Assembly: GCF_040371755.1 (NCBI RefSeq)
Contig: NZ_BAABWE010000007.1
Location: forward strand, 124,001 to 188,000
Source: Bermanella sp040371755
Lineage (GTDB): Bacteria > Pseudomonadota > Gammaproteobacteria > Pseudomonadales > Oceanobacteraceae
Direction of reading: 5' to 3'
DNA length: 64,000 nt
Shown here: positions 24,368 through 34,210 of the stretch, piece after piece
How positions within the stretch are numbered: position 1 is the first letter of the stretch
Layout of the letters: every line of letters starts with the position of its first letter
Translations under genes and position numbers: made by a program
Notes under the pieces: generated by a model
Told to the model about the DNA's origin: nothing
Databases searched by the model: none
The model's input: the letters and a program-made list of their open reading frames with translations, nothing else

Positions 24368-27300
24368 TGGTCACTTTTGTTTCCCTGTGTGAAAAAAATG
24401 CACTCAAAAAAACACGTCGAATACTAGACGCGTATGCCGACCGCATAGGTGACAACACATGGCAAACCCTCATTACACAAGAGGGGTTACTAACAGTAAA
24501 AAAACTATTAAGAAAAACAGCCAGTCGCAGCACCGCAGTAAGCTGCCACTGGATACGTTCGCGTTCACGCAGTGACCTGATTTGGGTAGTGGGAAAAAGA
24601 GATAGATTTGATGAGGTAGGACGGGTGGCGGTGAATTTTACATCTAGTGATGTTGAGATTTTTCAAGATAAAACCAAATGGATGTCGGTGAAGCTAATTC
24701 AATATGCCGCAGCAATTGCAGGGTTGTTTCACGATTTTGGAAAGGCCAACAAGTTGTTTCAAGATAAGATAAATCCAGATGTTAAAACTTCTACATTTGA
24801 GCCATATCGACATGAGTGGATTTCATTGCGTTTGTTTCAAGCGTTTGTTGGAAAACAAACGGATAGTGAATGGTTAGATACGCTAACAGATATTAACCCG
24901 AGGGCTATCGCATCGTGCTTTAGAGATGGTGTGGATGGTAATTTTAACCAAGAAAATCATCCACTTTTGATTGAGAATTTAGCGCCTATCGCTCGCTTGG
25001 TGGCATGGATAATTGTGTCGCATCATCGTCTGCCAATACTTCCTGCATGGGATAAAAACCTTAACCAGAGCGCTAGCTTCAAAGATATCGACGAATGGCT
25101 AGGCACAAATTTTAGTGCTGTTTGGAACTCGTATCGGTGCCACGATATTGACCAGATTGAGCGTGTAGAAGAAAACTGGAGTTTCGGTGAGCAGGCTTTG
25201 CCGTATTTCAGTTCCCATTGGCGTGCTAAAGCGTGCAATTTAGCGTCTGAGGCGAAACAAGAGCTATCAGCTTGGTTAGTGACAGCCGATCAAGATTTGA
25301 TAAATGGCTGTCTTTTTACGAGCCATTTGGCACGACTGAGCATGATGCTGGCGGACCATTACTATTCAGCTAGACCAAATGTGACGCAAAAGTGGCGAGG
25401 TCTCAACTATAAGGTTTATGCAAATTCTGACCGCGAAACCAAGCAGTTAAAGCAGCAGTTGGATGAACACCTGATTGGCGTCGCTCATCATGCTGAGCGC
25501 ATTGTTAAAAAGTTGCCGACGCTAAAAAGTAGTCTGCCATCACTGGATGAAAGCGAACTATTAAACAATGCAGTACCCAAAAAATTTAAGGATAACTTTG
25601 GTTGGCAGGATAAGGCAGTCAAAGAGACAGAAGCTATAGCTTCGCTGACTGAGAGGCAAGGATTTTTCGGCATAAATATGGCTTCTACTGGCAAAGGAAA
25701 AACCATTGCGAATGCCAAAATAATGTATGCACTGGGCCAGGTATCAGGGGGGGGACGTTTTTGTGTAGCACTTGGCCTTAGAGCTTTAACTCTTCAAACA
25801 GGGCGGGAGTTTCGTACTAGTTTGGATCTTTCGGAAGAGCAATTGGCAATCCTTGTCGGCGGCGCTGCTGTTACTCAGTTATTCGAGAATGCACAGAGCA
25901 ATCAAGTGCTAGAAAAGGAAATCGAAGAAGGCGGCAGCGAATCTGGGCAAGAGATCTTACAGGACGATTTATTCGTCCATTATTCAGGCGCATTGAAAGA
26001 GCATAGTTTGAGCGAGTGGGTAGAGAAAGATCATCGACTACAAAAATTGTTATGTGCACCGGTATTGGTCAGTACGATTGATCACCTGATGCCCGCGACG
26101 GAAGGAACGAAAGGTGGTAGGCAAATAGGCCCTATGCTGCGTTTACTGACAAGTGACTTGGTGCTAGATGAACCGGACGACTTTGGCTTGGAAGACCTCC
26201 CCGCTTTGTGTCGGCTAGTGCACTGGGCAGGTATGTTGGGTAGCCGCGTATTGCTTTCAACAGCAACGATGCCTCCTGCGTTGGCGTATGCCTTGTTTCA
26301 TTCATATAAAGCAGGCTGGGAGCAATACGCAAAGGACAATATAGATGCATGGAATGGGGAGGTTTGCTGCGCGTGGTTTGATGAGTTTACGTCTGATTCG
26401 TTAAGTGCCGGTGAGTTTAGAAGTTTTAAAGCGCGACATGAAAAATTTGTTGCCAGTCGACTAAACGTCTTGGCAAAAAATACCAAGCCTAAGCGCTTGG
26501 CAGATATCGTAACGGTATCGAACGATGGTGAGTCGCTAATCGAATCCGTGGCGGCAACTTGCTATGCAGGCTTGCAACAGCTTCACCAGTATCATCATGT
26601 TCATCGAGGTGATGTTCGTGTTTCCGTTGGTTTAATTCGCATGGCGAATATCAACCCGTTGGTTTCAGTAGCAAAAGCCTTGCTAAGAAAACCCTCGCCA
26701 ATAGAAACCCGGATTCATTTTTGTGTCTATCACAGTCGTTTTCCGTTGGCAGTTCGTTCGCATATCGAAAACCGTCTCGATGCGGTGTTGTCGAGAAAAG
26801 ATGAGTCGTTATTTTGGGAGCGTAAAGAAATTACGGACGTATTAGCGCGTCATCCCGAGGTGAAGAATCACATTTTCGTGGTATTGGCGTCGCCTGTGGC
26901 AGAAGTGGGGCGCGATCATGATTATGACTGGGCGATAGTGGAGCCGAGTTCAATCCGGTCAATGATCCAGTTGGCAGGGAGAATACTACGCCACAGAGAG
27001 CGTGATCAGCCTCTTTTGCATCCGAATATCTTGCTGCTGAATAAGAACTATAAAGCGCTAGAAGGTAAGGATATTTGTTTTGAGCGGCCAGGTTTTGAGA
27101 CAAAAGCTTTGTGCATGACAAAGCATGATCTATACGATATTTTGCCAAAAGCGTTATACCAAACCATTGACGCAAGCCCGCGTATTCAAATGCCTTTGGG
27201 TATTGAGAAAATGATAGCAAAAGCGAAACCTGAAAACTTGAATGAGCTTGAGCATATAGCGTTGATGCAACAACTATTTCTGAATGAAAAAAGCGCCAAA

Positions 27301-27708
27301 GCGTGGTGGAAACATCAGTCTTTTTGGTGTGGTGAAGTTCAGCGACAGCAGCCTTTTAGAAGGTCAGAAAAAGATGAAGCGTATTACTTATATGTAGAAG
27401 ATGAATACAAAGGTCCGAAATGGCATTGGTTAGATGAAAGTGTTTTTCCACCAAAACTGGGAGATGTTTCAAGTACAGGAATATCGATCAAGGAATTGAA
27501 TACGCTGGATGTTGCTGAGGGTTGCGGATTCTGGTTTGAACTTAATGCATTGTCAGTTTATTCCCAGCTGGCTGAGGGTTTTGATATGAGTTTAACGGAA
27601 GTAAGTAGGCGATTTGGCGAAGTGAGAGTGACGATGTATAAGGGGGAGAAGTCTTCTGAATACCAGCATCACGCCGAATTAGGATTATTTCAGGAGGTAG
27701 ACGAGTGA
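24364..27708 (+). CDS. cas3: Cas2-3 fusion nuclease-helicase, subtype I-F
   Basis: A 1114-residue protein. Residues ~1-95 are the fused Cas2-like domain (MMVTFVSLCEKNALKKTRRILDAYA). The HD nuclease follows, with LFHDFGKANKLF (His123/Asp124). The SF2 helicase has Walker A STGKGKT near residue 443, a DEAH-like box LVLDEPDDF near residue 602, and LLSTATMPP near residue 632. HYRLP-like and AGRILRHRERD helicase motifs follow. This fusion is unique to type I-F: it degrades target DNA after Csy recruitment and joins Cas1 in adaptation. All key motifs are intact. Confidence 0.97.
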   Translation: MMVTFVSLCEKNALKKTRRILDAYADRIGDNTWQTLITQEGLLTVKKLLRKTASRSTAVSCHWIRSRSRSDLIWVVGKRDRFDEVGRVAVNFTSSDVEIFQDKTKWMSVKLIQYAAAIAGLFHDFGKANKLFQDKINPDVKTSTFEPYRHEWISLRLFQAFVGKQTDSEWLDTLTDINPRAIASCFRDGVDGNFNQENHPLLIENLAPIARLVAWIIVSHHRLPILPAWDKNLNQSASFKDIDEWLGTNFSAVWNSYRCHDIDQIERVEENWSFGEQALPYFSSHWRAKACNLASEAKQELSAWLVTADQDLINGCLFTSHLARLSMMLADHYYSARPNVTQKWRGLNYKVYANSDRETKQLKQQLDEHLIGVAHHAERIVKKLPTLKSSLPSLDESELLNNAVPKKFKDNFGWQDKAVKETEAIASLTERQGFFGINMASTGKGKTIANAKIMYALGQVSGGGRFCVALGLRALTLQTGREFRTSLDLSEEQLAILVGGAAVTQLFENAQSNQVLEKEIEEGGSESGQEILQDDLFVHYSGALKEHSLSEWVEKDHRLQKLLCAPVLVSTIDHLMPATEGTKGGRQIGPMLRLLTSDLVLDEPDDFGLEDLPALCRLVHWAGMLGSRVLLSTATMPPALAYALFHSYKAGWEQYAKDNIDAWNGEVCCAWFDEFTSDSLSAGEFRSFKARHEKFVASRLNVLAKNTKPKRLADIVTVSNDGESLIESVAATCYAGLQQLHQYHHVHRGDVRVSVGLIRMANINPLVSVAKALLRKPSPIETRIHFCVYHSRFPLAVRSHIENRLDAVLSRKDESLFWERKEITDVLARHPEVKNHIFVVLASPVAEVGRDHDYDWAIVEPSSIRSMIQLAGRILRHRERDQPLLHPNILLLNKNYKALEGKDICFERPGFETKALCMTKHDLYDILPKALYQTIDASPRIQMPLGIEKMIAKAKPENLNELEHIALMQQLFLNEKSAKAWWKHQSFWCGEVQRQQPFRRSEKDEAYYLYVEDEYKGPKWHWLDESVFPPKLGDVSSTGISIKELNTLDVAEGCGFWFELNALSVYSQLAEGFDMSLTEVSRRFGEVRVTMYKGEKSSEYQHHAELGLFQEVDE

Positions 27709-29225
27709 TGGAAAAATTAGATGAAGCTGAAAATTTGAGCTGGGAGCAAGTGATACGTGCTTTTCTGAAAGGTAAGCGGGATGCGGAAGAAGAAGCGTAC
27801 CTGAAAAAGGAATTGAAAGAAATATCTGGACAGTTTGAGAAAGTACATTGGCTCAGTGATGAGAGCATCAAAGTTTTTTTTGATGCGAAAAAAAATAAGA
27901 AAACTGAATGTCAGACGTCGCTTGATTTTCAGCAGAATAAATTTCAAGAGGCTATGGATTTCACTAATCAGCCTGACTCCCTAGACTGGAACATATTGAG
28001 CAGATCGTATCAGCAAAAATGTGTGGGCTTAGATGAAAAATATGCCCCCAGCAGGTGGTTGTCTGAAAGCGCAAAGAACGCTAACAGTGTCAGTTTTGCA
28101 ACACATGTTGTTAAGTTGACGCACTCTAAGATTGATACCCCTTCACTTTTTGATCAGGTTGATGTAACTACTCCAAATGCGTTGGTTACTGCGCATCTAT
28201 CGGAAAAAATGATTGACGGGGCAGTCGCAGGAAATCAATTTTCTCCGATTTTCCAGTTTCTTGAACTTGAATTGAATGGCACAAAGTTGTTGGCGTCCTT
28301 AATCAAGACGGACTCTGATGCGCTGAAGGCGTTTGCTAGAGATGATGCGCAATTGATGGAGTGGAATAAGGCATTTAAGCAATCGTCTGTTGCGGAAGAG
28401 CTGGCGTCACATGCTCTTTTAAAACAGGTGTACTTTCCAGTGACGGAGAACGTTGCAGGTCAATATCACCTTTTAAGCTCAGTCATATCGTCTTCTTTGG
28501 CACATGCTCTTTATGAAAGACTATTCAATGAGCAGCAGAAGCAAGTAGGGAAGTACTATGAAAAAGGAAAGTACTCATGTGATCCCAAGGTTTTTTATCC
28601 TAGACGAGCAAATGTTGCCGTTACAGCTAGCAACCATAGTAATGCCTCTCAACTAAATGGAAAGAGAGGAGGTAGGTTGTACTTGCTGTCGGCTCAACCT
28701 CCTATTTGGGAAGCTCAAACAACGCCTCCATTACATAGAAAATCATGGTTTGATTACGGTATTCCTAACTACGCCGTGAAAGAAGATATTCAGTACTTGC
28801 GTGAATTTCTAATAAGGTTTGAGCGTTTGGAGTTAAGTACTCGCGACCCTAAAAAAAGAAAGTGGTTGGTTGACTGGGGCAATCAAATTGTTGATGAGGT
28901 CCTCAATCAAGCTAGCGCGATTCATTCATTACCTTCGGGTTGGTCGGCGGAGCCGACGATCAAACTAAAATTTGAACACCAATGTTTTCTTGACCCTTAT
29001 CGCGCTGATGAAGAGTTTCAAGCTAAACGCGCTGCATCGGATTGGCAGAAAGAAGTTTGTAGAAATTTTGCTGGCTGGCTGAATCGGCACCTCAAAGGTA
29101 GAGATAACAGATTTACCCCACAGGCATGGCATACGAAATTATGGGTAGCACTGATGGAACCTCAACTTAGGGAGCTGAACCAAACAATGAAAGTTGAGTT
29201 AGCTAGCAAAGAGGTAAACGCATGA
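27708..29225 (+). CDS. csy1: Csy1 (Cas8f), large subunit of type I-F surveillance complex
   Basis: About 505 residues. ATG 27708 overlaps the cas3 stop (TGATG) and follows an AGGAGGT ribosome site; a GTG at 27705 is an alternative. It has the family features SLAHALYERLF, VFYPRRANVAVTASNHSNASQLNGKRGG and LPSGWS. Csy1 pairs with Csy2 at the crRNA 5' end and recognises the GG PAM. It overlaps csy2 by four bases. Confidence 0.94.
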   Translation: MEKLDEAENLSWEQVIRAFLKGKRDAEEEAYLKKELKEISGQFEKVHWLSDESIKVFFDAKKNKKTECQTSLDFQQNKFQEAMDFTNQPDSLDWNILSRSYQQKCVGLDEKYAPSRWLSESAKNANSVSFATHVVKLTHSKIDTPSLFDQVDVTTPNALVTAHLSEKMIDGAVAGNQFSPIFQFLELELNGTKLLASLIKTDSDALKAFARDDAQLMEWNKAFKQSSVAEELASHALLKQVYFPVTENVAGQYHLLSSVISSSLAHALYERLFNEQQKQVGKYYEKGKYSCDPKVFYPRRANVAVTASNHSNASQLNGKRGGRLYLLSAQPPIWEAQTTPPLHRKSWFDYGIPNYAVKEDIQYLREFLIRFERLELSTRDPKKRKWLVDWGNQIVDEVLNQASAIHSLPSGWSAEPTIKLKFEHQCFLDPYRADEEFQAKRAASDWQKEVCRNFAGWLNRHLKGRDNRFTPQAWHTKLWVALMEPQLRELNQTMKVELASKEVNA

Positions 29226-30409
29226 ACCAATATGTGTTGATAAATCGCATTCAAGTACAAAACGCTAATGCGGTGTCTGGTTTCACATGGGGATTCCCTG
29301 CGGTGACGCACTTTCTCGGGTTTGTTCATAATTTGACACGAAAACTCATGAACTCGGATTTCAGCAAAATGAAGCTGTCGGGGTGCGCAGTGATTGCGCA
29401 TGAGCATCATGTTCATACTTATGGCAAGTATGGTGACAACTTCACGCAAAGTCGGAATCCGCCTTATTTACCTTCACATGATAAGGCTTCTGCACCGCCT
29501 GTTATTGAGGAAGGAAAAATGAATATGACTGTTTCCTTACTGATTGGCTGTGAAGGCAATGTTGGGTATCAAGCAAATGACTTTATTGGGTGGCTAGAAA
29601 AACATTGTCTAATGCAGCGCTTGGCGGGCGGCACCATTTTGGATATTGATGCGGTGTCGATTGTTAGCACTGAAACAAACGCAGATCGCCACGCGATTAA
29701 ACGCAAATTGCTACCTGGCTTCTCTCTCATGGATCGCTCATCAAGTCTGGAAAATCATTTTGAAAAACTGAAAGAGAAGAACTCTGAAGCAGAAATGTTG
29801 GACGCTTGGTTGGACTTTTCAGCTTTGAAGCAGCAGTCGCGCCCAAGATTTGATTTGATTCAAAAATATTTGGATGGATTGAGTTGTGTTAGCGACAGTG
29901 AAGGTGAAGACTTATTGACTGCATGGCAATCGCATTTGGCTGTCGTGCCTTACGATGCTAAGAGCATACCTAATTCATTGAGGCAGCATTTCTCAAACCT
30001 GCAATCAAGCAAAAGTAATGCAAAATTGATCGTGCAGTGGCAGGAATATATCCAGCCAACAGAAAACTCTGATGCTGACTGGGAGCGTCTTCCGAAGCCG
30101 GAAAGCAAAGGTTTTTTTGTGCCATTGATGATTGGTTACAAAGCGATCACTTCTGTGTTTGAAAATGAAAAAATTGCAAATACCCGTGACAGTGAAACCC
30201 CTGTTTGCTTTGTGGAGGCAGTACACTCGGTGGGTGAATGGCGAGGTGTGAACCGTCTTCGCTCAGCGGAGGATTTTGCAGAAAGCCTTTGGCATTACAG
30301 CTATGAAGAACATTGGTATTTATGTCAGCAACGCAGTAGTACCGATAAAAGTGAAGATAACAACGAGGCAACTTTGGTTGCTACTTTAGACGAAATTTTT
30401 GGTGAATAG
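29222..30409 (+). CDS. csy2: Csy2 (Cas5f)
   Basis: A 395-residue RAMP-fold protein that caps the 5' handle of crRNA with Csy1. Conserved segments: the start NQYVLINRIQVQNANAVSGF, TWGFPAVTHFLGFVHNL, and HHVHTYGKYGDNFTQSRNP. It is somewhat longer than typical Csy2 (~320-340 aa) because of an extended middle region around residues 170-290. Translation is coupled to csy1 through ATGA. Confidence 0.94.
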   Translation: MNQYVLINRIQVQNANAVSGFTWGFPAVTHFLGFVHNLTRKLMNSDFSKMKLSGCAVIAHEHHVHTYGKYGDNFTQSRNPPYLPSHDKASAPPVIEEGKMNMTVSLLIGCEGNVGYQANDFIGWLEKHCLMQRLAGGTILDIDAVSIVSTETNADRHAIKRKLLPGFSLMDRSSSLENHFEKLKEKNSEAEMLDAWLDFSALKQQSRPRFDLIQKYLDGLSCVSDSEGEDLLTAWQSHLAVVPYDAKSIPNSLRQHFSNLQSSKSNAKLIVQWQEYIQPTENSDADWERLPKPESKGFFVPLMIGYKAITSVFENEKIANTRDSETPVCFVEAVHSVGEWRGVNRLRSAEDFAESLWHYSYEEHWYLCQQRSSTDKSEDNNEATLVATLDEIFGE

Positions 30410-30419
30410 GGATAGAAAA

Positions 30420-31427
30420 ATGGCTAATTCAAACAAAATTAAACTTCCTAGTATGCTGGCTTTTGAACGTAAGCTCGAAGTTTCAGATGGTTTAATGTAT
30501 GCGGGTAATTGGGAATATATTAATCAAGATAAAAGTGAGGTGTCGACAAGCAACGGCGGTAAAACGAATTGGTTGCCCGTTCAGGTCGTTCCTCGAAAAA
30601 ACCGTTCTACTCAAAGCGCTTATGGCATTAAAGATGATGAAAAGACCAAACCAAATCCAGTAGCTGCTGATAATGATGATGCAAACCTTCCAATAGATAA
30701 GGATACCTTAAAGGTTAGTTTTACCCTGAGAGTTATTGGGAGTTTAGGTAGACCTTTTGGGTGTAATGACCCGGATTTTGAAAAGGCGATTCAGACCAAA
30801 GTGAAAGAATTTAAAAGTCACGGTTTGAAGGAGCTTGCGCACCGTTATGCTCACAACATTGCGAGTGGCCGTTTTTTGTGGCGAAATCGAATCGGAGCGG
30901 AAGAGTTGAATGTACAAATTAAGATTAATCGTTCACAAGAATCTTTAAGCTTTGATGGTTATGGTCTAACTCTAAATGACTTTGATATGAGTCGAAATAA
31001 TAATGAATTAGAAAAATTATCTTCAGCGCTGTTCAAAGGCCTTGATGGGAGTGAGGAGTATGTGTTGCTAGAAGTGGATGCTTATGTTCGTTTAGGTGCT
31101 GGCCAGCATGTTTTTCCATCTCAGGAAATGAACATGAATGATAAAAAGAAAACACTCTTTAAGCTAAATGACTGTGCAGCATTGCATAGTGTGAAAATTG
31201 GCAACGCAGTTCGTACCATTGATAATTGGTATAAAGATGCACAGTTTCCAATTGCGGTTGAACCTTTTGGTTCTGTCACTCAAAGAGGCGAAGCTTATCG
31301 TAAAAGCAAAATTGATTTGTATACACTTATGTTAGACTGGGTAAATGAAAAGCAAGTTGATGATGGTCAGAAGTGTTATGTTCTGGCAAACCTGATTCGC
31401 GGTGGTGTTTTCGGTGGCAAACAATAA
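30420..31427 (+). CDS. csy3: Csy3 (Cas7f), crRNA backbone subunit
   Basis: A 335-residue protein from ATG 30420, ten bases after csy2; the frame from TTG 30399 is rejected because it starts inside csy2 without similarity. Typical start SNKIKLPSMLAFERKLEVSD, then LRVIGSLGRPFGCNDPDF, and the C-terminal QVDDGQKCYVLANLIRGGVF segment. Six copies form the backbone of the Csy complex and bind the spacer RNA. Confidence 0.95.
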   Translation: MANSNKIKLPSMLAFERKLEVSDGLMYAGNWEYINQDKSEVSTSNGGKTNWLPVQVVPRKNRSTQSAYGIKDDEKTKPNPVAADNDDANLPIDKDTLKVSFTLRVIGSLGRPFGCNDPDFEKAIQTKVKEFKSHGLKELAHRYAHNIASGRFLWRNRIGAEELNVQIKINRSQESLSFDGYGLTLNDFDMSRNNNELEKLSSALFKGLDGSEEYVLLEVDAYVRLGAGQHVFPSQEMNMNDKKKTLFKLNDCAALHSVKIGNAVRTIDNWYKDAQFPIAVEPFGSVTQRGEAYRKSKIDLYTLMLDWVNEKQVDDGQKCYVLANLIRGGVFGGKQ

Positions 31428-31438
31428 TAGAGGCCATA

Positions 31439-32095
31439 ATGAAATACTATCTAGACATAACATTATTGCCGGATGCTGAATCAAACCTTGGTTTTTTGTG
31501 GCATAAAATATACCTGCAAATACACCTAGCTTTGGTTGAAAATAAAGTAGCAGAAAAAGATTCTGCCATAGCCACGTCATTCCCCAAATATGGAGACAAA
31601 GATTTTCCATTAGGGGACAAACTAAGATTACTGGCTGAAACCCACCAGCAATTGGAAGACTTAAATTTAACAACTTGGTTAGCGCGATACAGTGATTATG
31701 TACACATAAAAGCCATTAAAACTGTGCCTGAAACCATAGCAGAATACGCCTATTTTAAACGTTATCGCTTTAAGTCAATTGATAACCTTAAAAAAGGCGT
31801 TGATAAACGTGCTGCGGCCATAGCGGCTAAAAATGGTTATGAGGTAAATGAGGTGAAAACTCGGTTATTAGCCTCGATTGCTAATTTAGACAAACAATCT
31901 AAATTGCCATACATCAATGTGAGCAGCTTATCCACGGATAAACAATTAACCGAGGAACAGCGGCGTAAGTTTTTACTATTCATTGAACAAGAAAAAACAC
32001 CGAACCCAATAGGTAATAACTCATTACTGACGACGTATGGTTTAAGTCGGCGTGAGCACGACAAAAAAGTGGCTGTGCCTCTATTTGAGGGCTGA
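31439..32095 (+). CDS. cas6f: Cas6f (Csy4), CRISPR RNA endoribonuclease
   Basis: About 218 residues from ATG 31439, slightly longer than typical Csy4. It starts MKYYLDITLLPDAE, like Pseudomonas Csy4. The catalytic histidine is expected in the IHLALVENK helix near residue 30 (LHQAL in Pseudomonas). The C-terminal NSLLTTYGLSRREHDK strand matches the conserved end. It cleaves the repeat at the 3' base of the CCGCC/GGCGG hairpin and stays bound. Last cas gene, 146 bases before the array. Confidence 0.94.
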   Translation: MKYYLDITLLPDAESNLGFLWHKIYLQIHLALVENKVAEKDSAIATSFPKYGDKDFPLGDKLRLLAETHQQLEDLNLTTWLARYSDYVHIKAIKTVPETIAEYAYFKRYRFKSIDNLKKGVDKRAAAIAAKNGYEVNEVKTRLLASIANLDKQSKLPYINVSSLSTDKQLTEEQRRKFLLFIEQEKTPNPIGNNSLLTTYGLSRREHDKKVAVPLFEG

Positions 32096-32241
32096 CCATA
32101 GCCATAAATGACCCTTTGATTTCGCTCTTTAAAAATACATATTAAAATCAACAGGTTACAGCATGAAGGTTTTAACAGGGTCAAAACATGGTTTTTGACC
32201 TAACCACTTGTTGTAGCTTGTTTTTTTATTGATAATCCATA
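32096..32241 (+). promoter_or_regulatory. CRISPR leader with IHF-like site and hairpin
   Basis: The AT-rich 146 bases between cas6f and the first repeat. AATCAACAGGTTA at 32146-32158 fits the IHF consensus WATCAANNNNTTR exactly. IHF bending of the leader is known to be needed for spacer integration in type I-E/I-F. A perfect inverted repeat GGTCAAAA/TTTTGACC lies at 32179-32186 and 32193-32200. The array promoter should lie here too; I cannot fix its -10/-35. Confidence 0.6.
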
Positions 32242-34068
32242 GTTCACCGCCACATAGGCGGCTTAGAAAAGAAATTATGTAGCCTTTGTAGCTCTCCTAA
32301 GGTTCACCGCCACATAGGCGGCTTAGAAATGTTTAAGCAGAACGAGGCAAAAGGGAAGTTAGTTCACCGCCACATAGGCGGCTTAGAAAATTCGATAAGA
32401 ACGGAGCCAGTGCTGCATTAAGTTCACCGCCACATAGGCGGCTTAGAAAGCTAAATGTGTCGCCATTTACACGCCAGAAATGTTCACCGCCACATAGGCG
32501 GCTTAGAAATAGCATGATTGTTAGCACAGAGGAAGCGGCTAGTTCACCGCCACATAGGCGGCTTAGAAACGATGAAATCAAGCACGGCATTAAAATGAAA
32601 CGTTCACCGCCACATAGGCGGCTTAGAAAATTAAGGATTTAGCTGGGTTTACAGGGCTTACGTTCACCGCCACATAGGCGGCTTAGAAAAACATGGCCCG
32701 CAAAAGCGGGTGGGCTGAAAGGTTCACCGCCACATAGGCGGCTTAGAAAAACTCTCGCGTCACCGTAAATAATACGCCTTGGTTCACCGCCACATAGGCG
32801 GCTTAGAAAACCGCAAGCACACGCTTCAGTGCTTCCCATGAGTTCACCGCCACATAGGCGGCTTAGAAAACCATGATTAAATCAATCCCCCCACCTAGTT
32901 TGTTCACCGCCACATAGGCGGCTTAGAAATGTAAGTTCAGAAAGTGGCTTCCGAGTATAAAGTTCACCGCCACATAGGCGGCTTAGAAAACTCAGATCCT
33001 TCTACTAAATCACTTGTATTAGTTCACCGCCACATAGGCGGCTTAGAAAATGTGGCCAATCATGTGAGGCGGCACACCGAAGTTCACCGCCACATAGGCG
33101 GCTTAGAAACTCATTCTGGAACTGGCATACCGGGTGTTCATGTTCACCGCCACATAGGCGGCTTAGAAAACAAAGGCATAGGGGAATAAAAAAGTGGGTA
33201 TGTTCACCGCCACATAGGCGGCTTAGAAAACAAGATTGGCTATTGAGCAACTGGAAGAATTGTTTACCGCCACATAGGCGGCTTAGAAAACAAAGTCCGG
33301 TGGTAATTTTGCCAATAGTATGTTCACCGCCACATAGGCGGCTTAGAAATAAGTGGCCTGAAAGGCGCGTAATTACTGGCTGTTCACCGCCACATAGGCG
33401 GCTTAGAAAGTCTGGCGTACAAGCCATATTACGGGCTTCTTGTTCACCGCCACACAGGCGGCTTAGAAAAGCGTAAGCGCATTACTTGCTTTAGCAATCG
33501 AGTTCACCGCCACACAGGCGGCTTAGAAAAATCACTCATAGGGGTGATTGTGGTTTCAAGCGTTCACCGCCACACAGGCGGCTTAAAAAATCGATAATGA
33601 AAATGATTGGGATAAGCCCGAGTTCACCGCCACACAGGCGGCTTAGAAATAGTTGCCCTGATTTTGTTGAAGCGATTGGTAGTTCACCGTCACACAGGCG
33701 GCTTAGAAATTTGTTTGAATCCTTCGCCAGTATTAATCGCAGTTCACCGCCACACAGGCGGCTTAGAAAATAATGGCTTGCTTGAATTCATCTTTGCTCT
33801 GGTTCACCGCCACACAGGCGGCTTAGAAAAACGCCGCCCGGTTTACCGTTTTTTCTGATGGGTTCACCGCCACACAAGCGGCTTAGAAAACCCTCAACGG
33901 CTTTACCGAGCCACTTGAGTCGTTCACCGCCACACAGGCGGCTTAGAAATGAACTAGCAGAACGTAAGTTGGCTTTTTGAAGTTCACCGCCACACAGGCG
34001 GCTTAGAAATTTAGTCTTAGCGCTGCAAGGTTGCGGCGATTGTTCACCGCCACATAGGCGCTTAGAAT
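32242..34068 (+). CRISPR. type I-F CRISPR array, 31 repeats, 30 spacers
   Basis: Repeats are 28 bp (GTTCACCGCC... ending GCTTAGAAA) and spacers are all 32 bp, giving an exact 60-bp period from 32242. The repeat holds a 5-bp stem CCGCC/GGCGG around a five-base loop. Repeats 1-20 (32242-33409) have loop ACATA. Repeats 21-30 (33442-34009) have loop ACACA. The last repeat (34042-34068) has ACATA again, lacks one G of the stem and is degenerate, which marks the distal end. Single changes occur in repeats 18, 23, 25 and 28; that in repeat 28 (33862) breaks the stem's closing pair. The leader is at the cas side. No spacer obviously matches the rest of the window by eye. Confidence 0.98.
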
Positions 34069-34210
34069 ACTTATCATGGGGATCTTTATTATTGAAACCT
34101 AGCAAGTAGCCAAAAACTACCGAGGTAAAAAAGCCTAACAAGAACTCCAAACGAAATAAAAGCCCGAATGAAACCAGTAGTTTAGCTTTAAATACGACTT
34201 TAAATATTGT

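Noticed and set aside
24079..24533. Minus-strand ORFs inside cas1 and cas2-3
   Set aside because: Shadows of the real genes, which are intact on the plus strand.
33179..33195. AGGGGAATAAAAAA shared by spacer 16 and the gap near 36630
   Set aside because: The match is 14 bases and half of it is an A-run; coincidence is likely.
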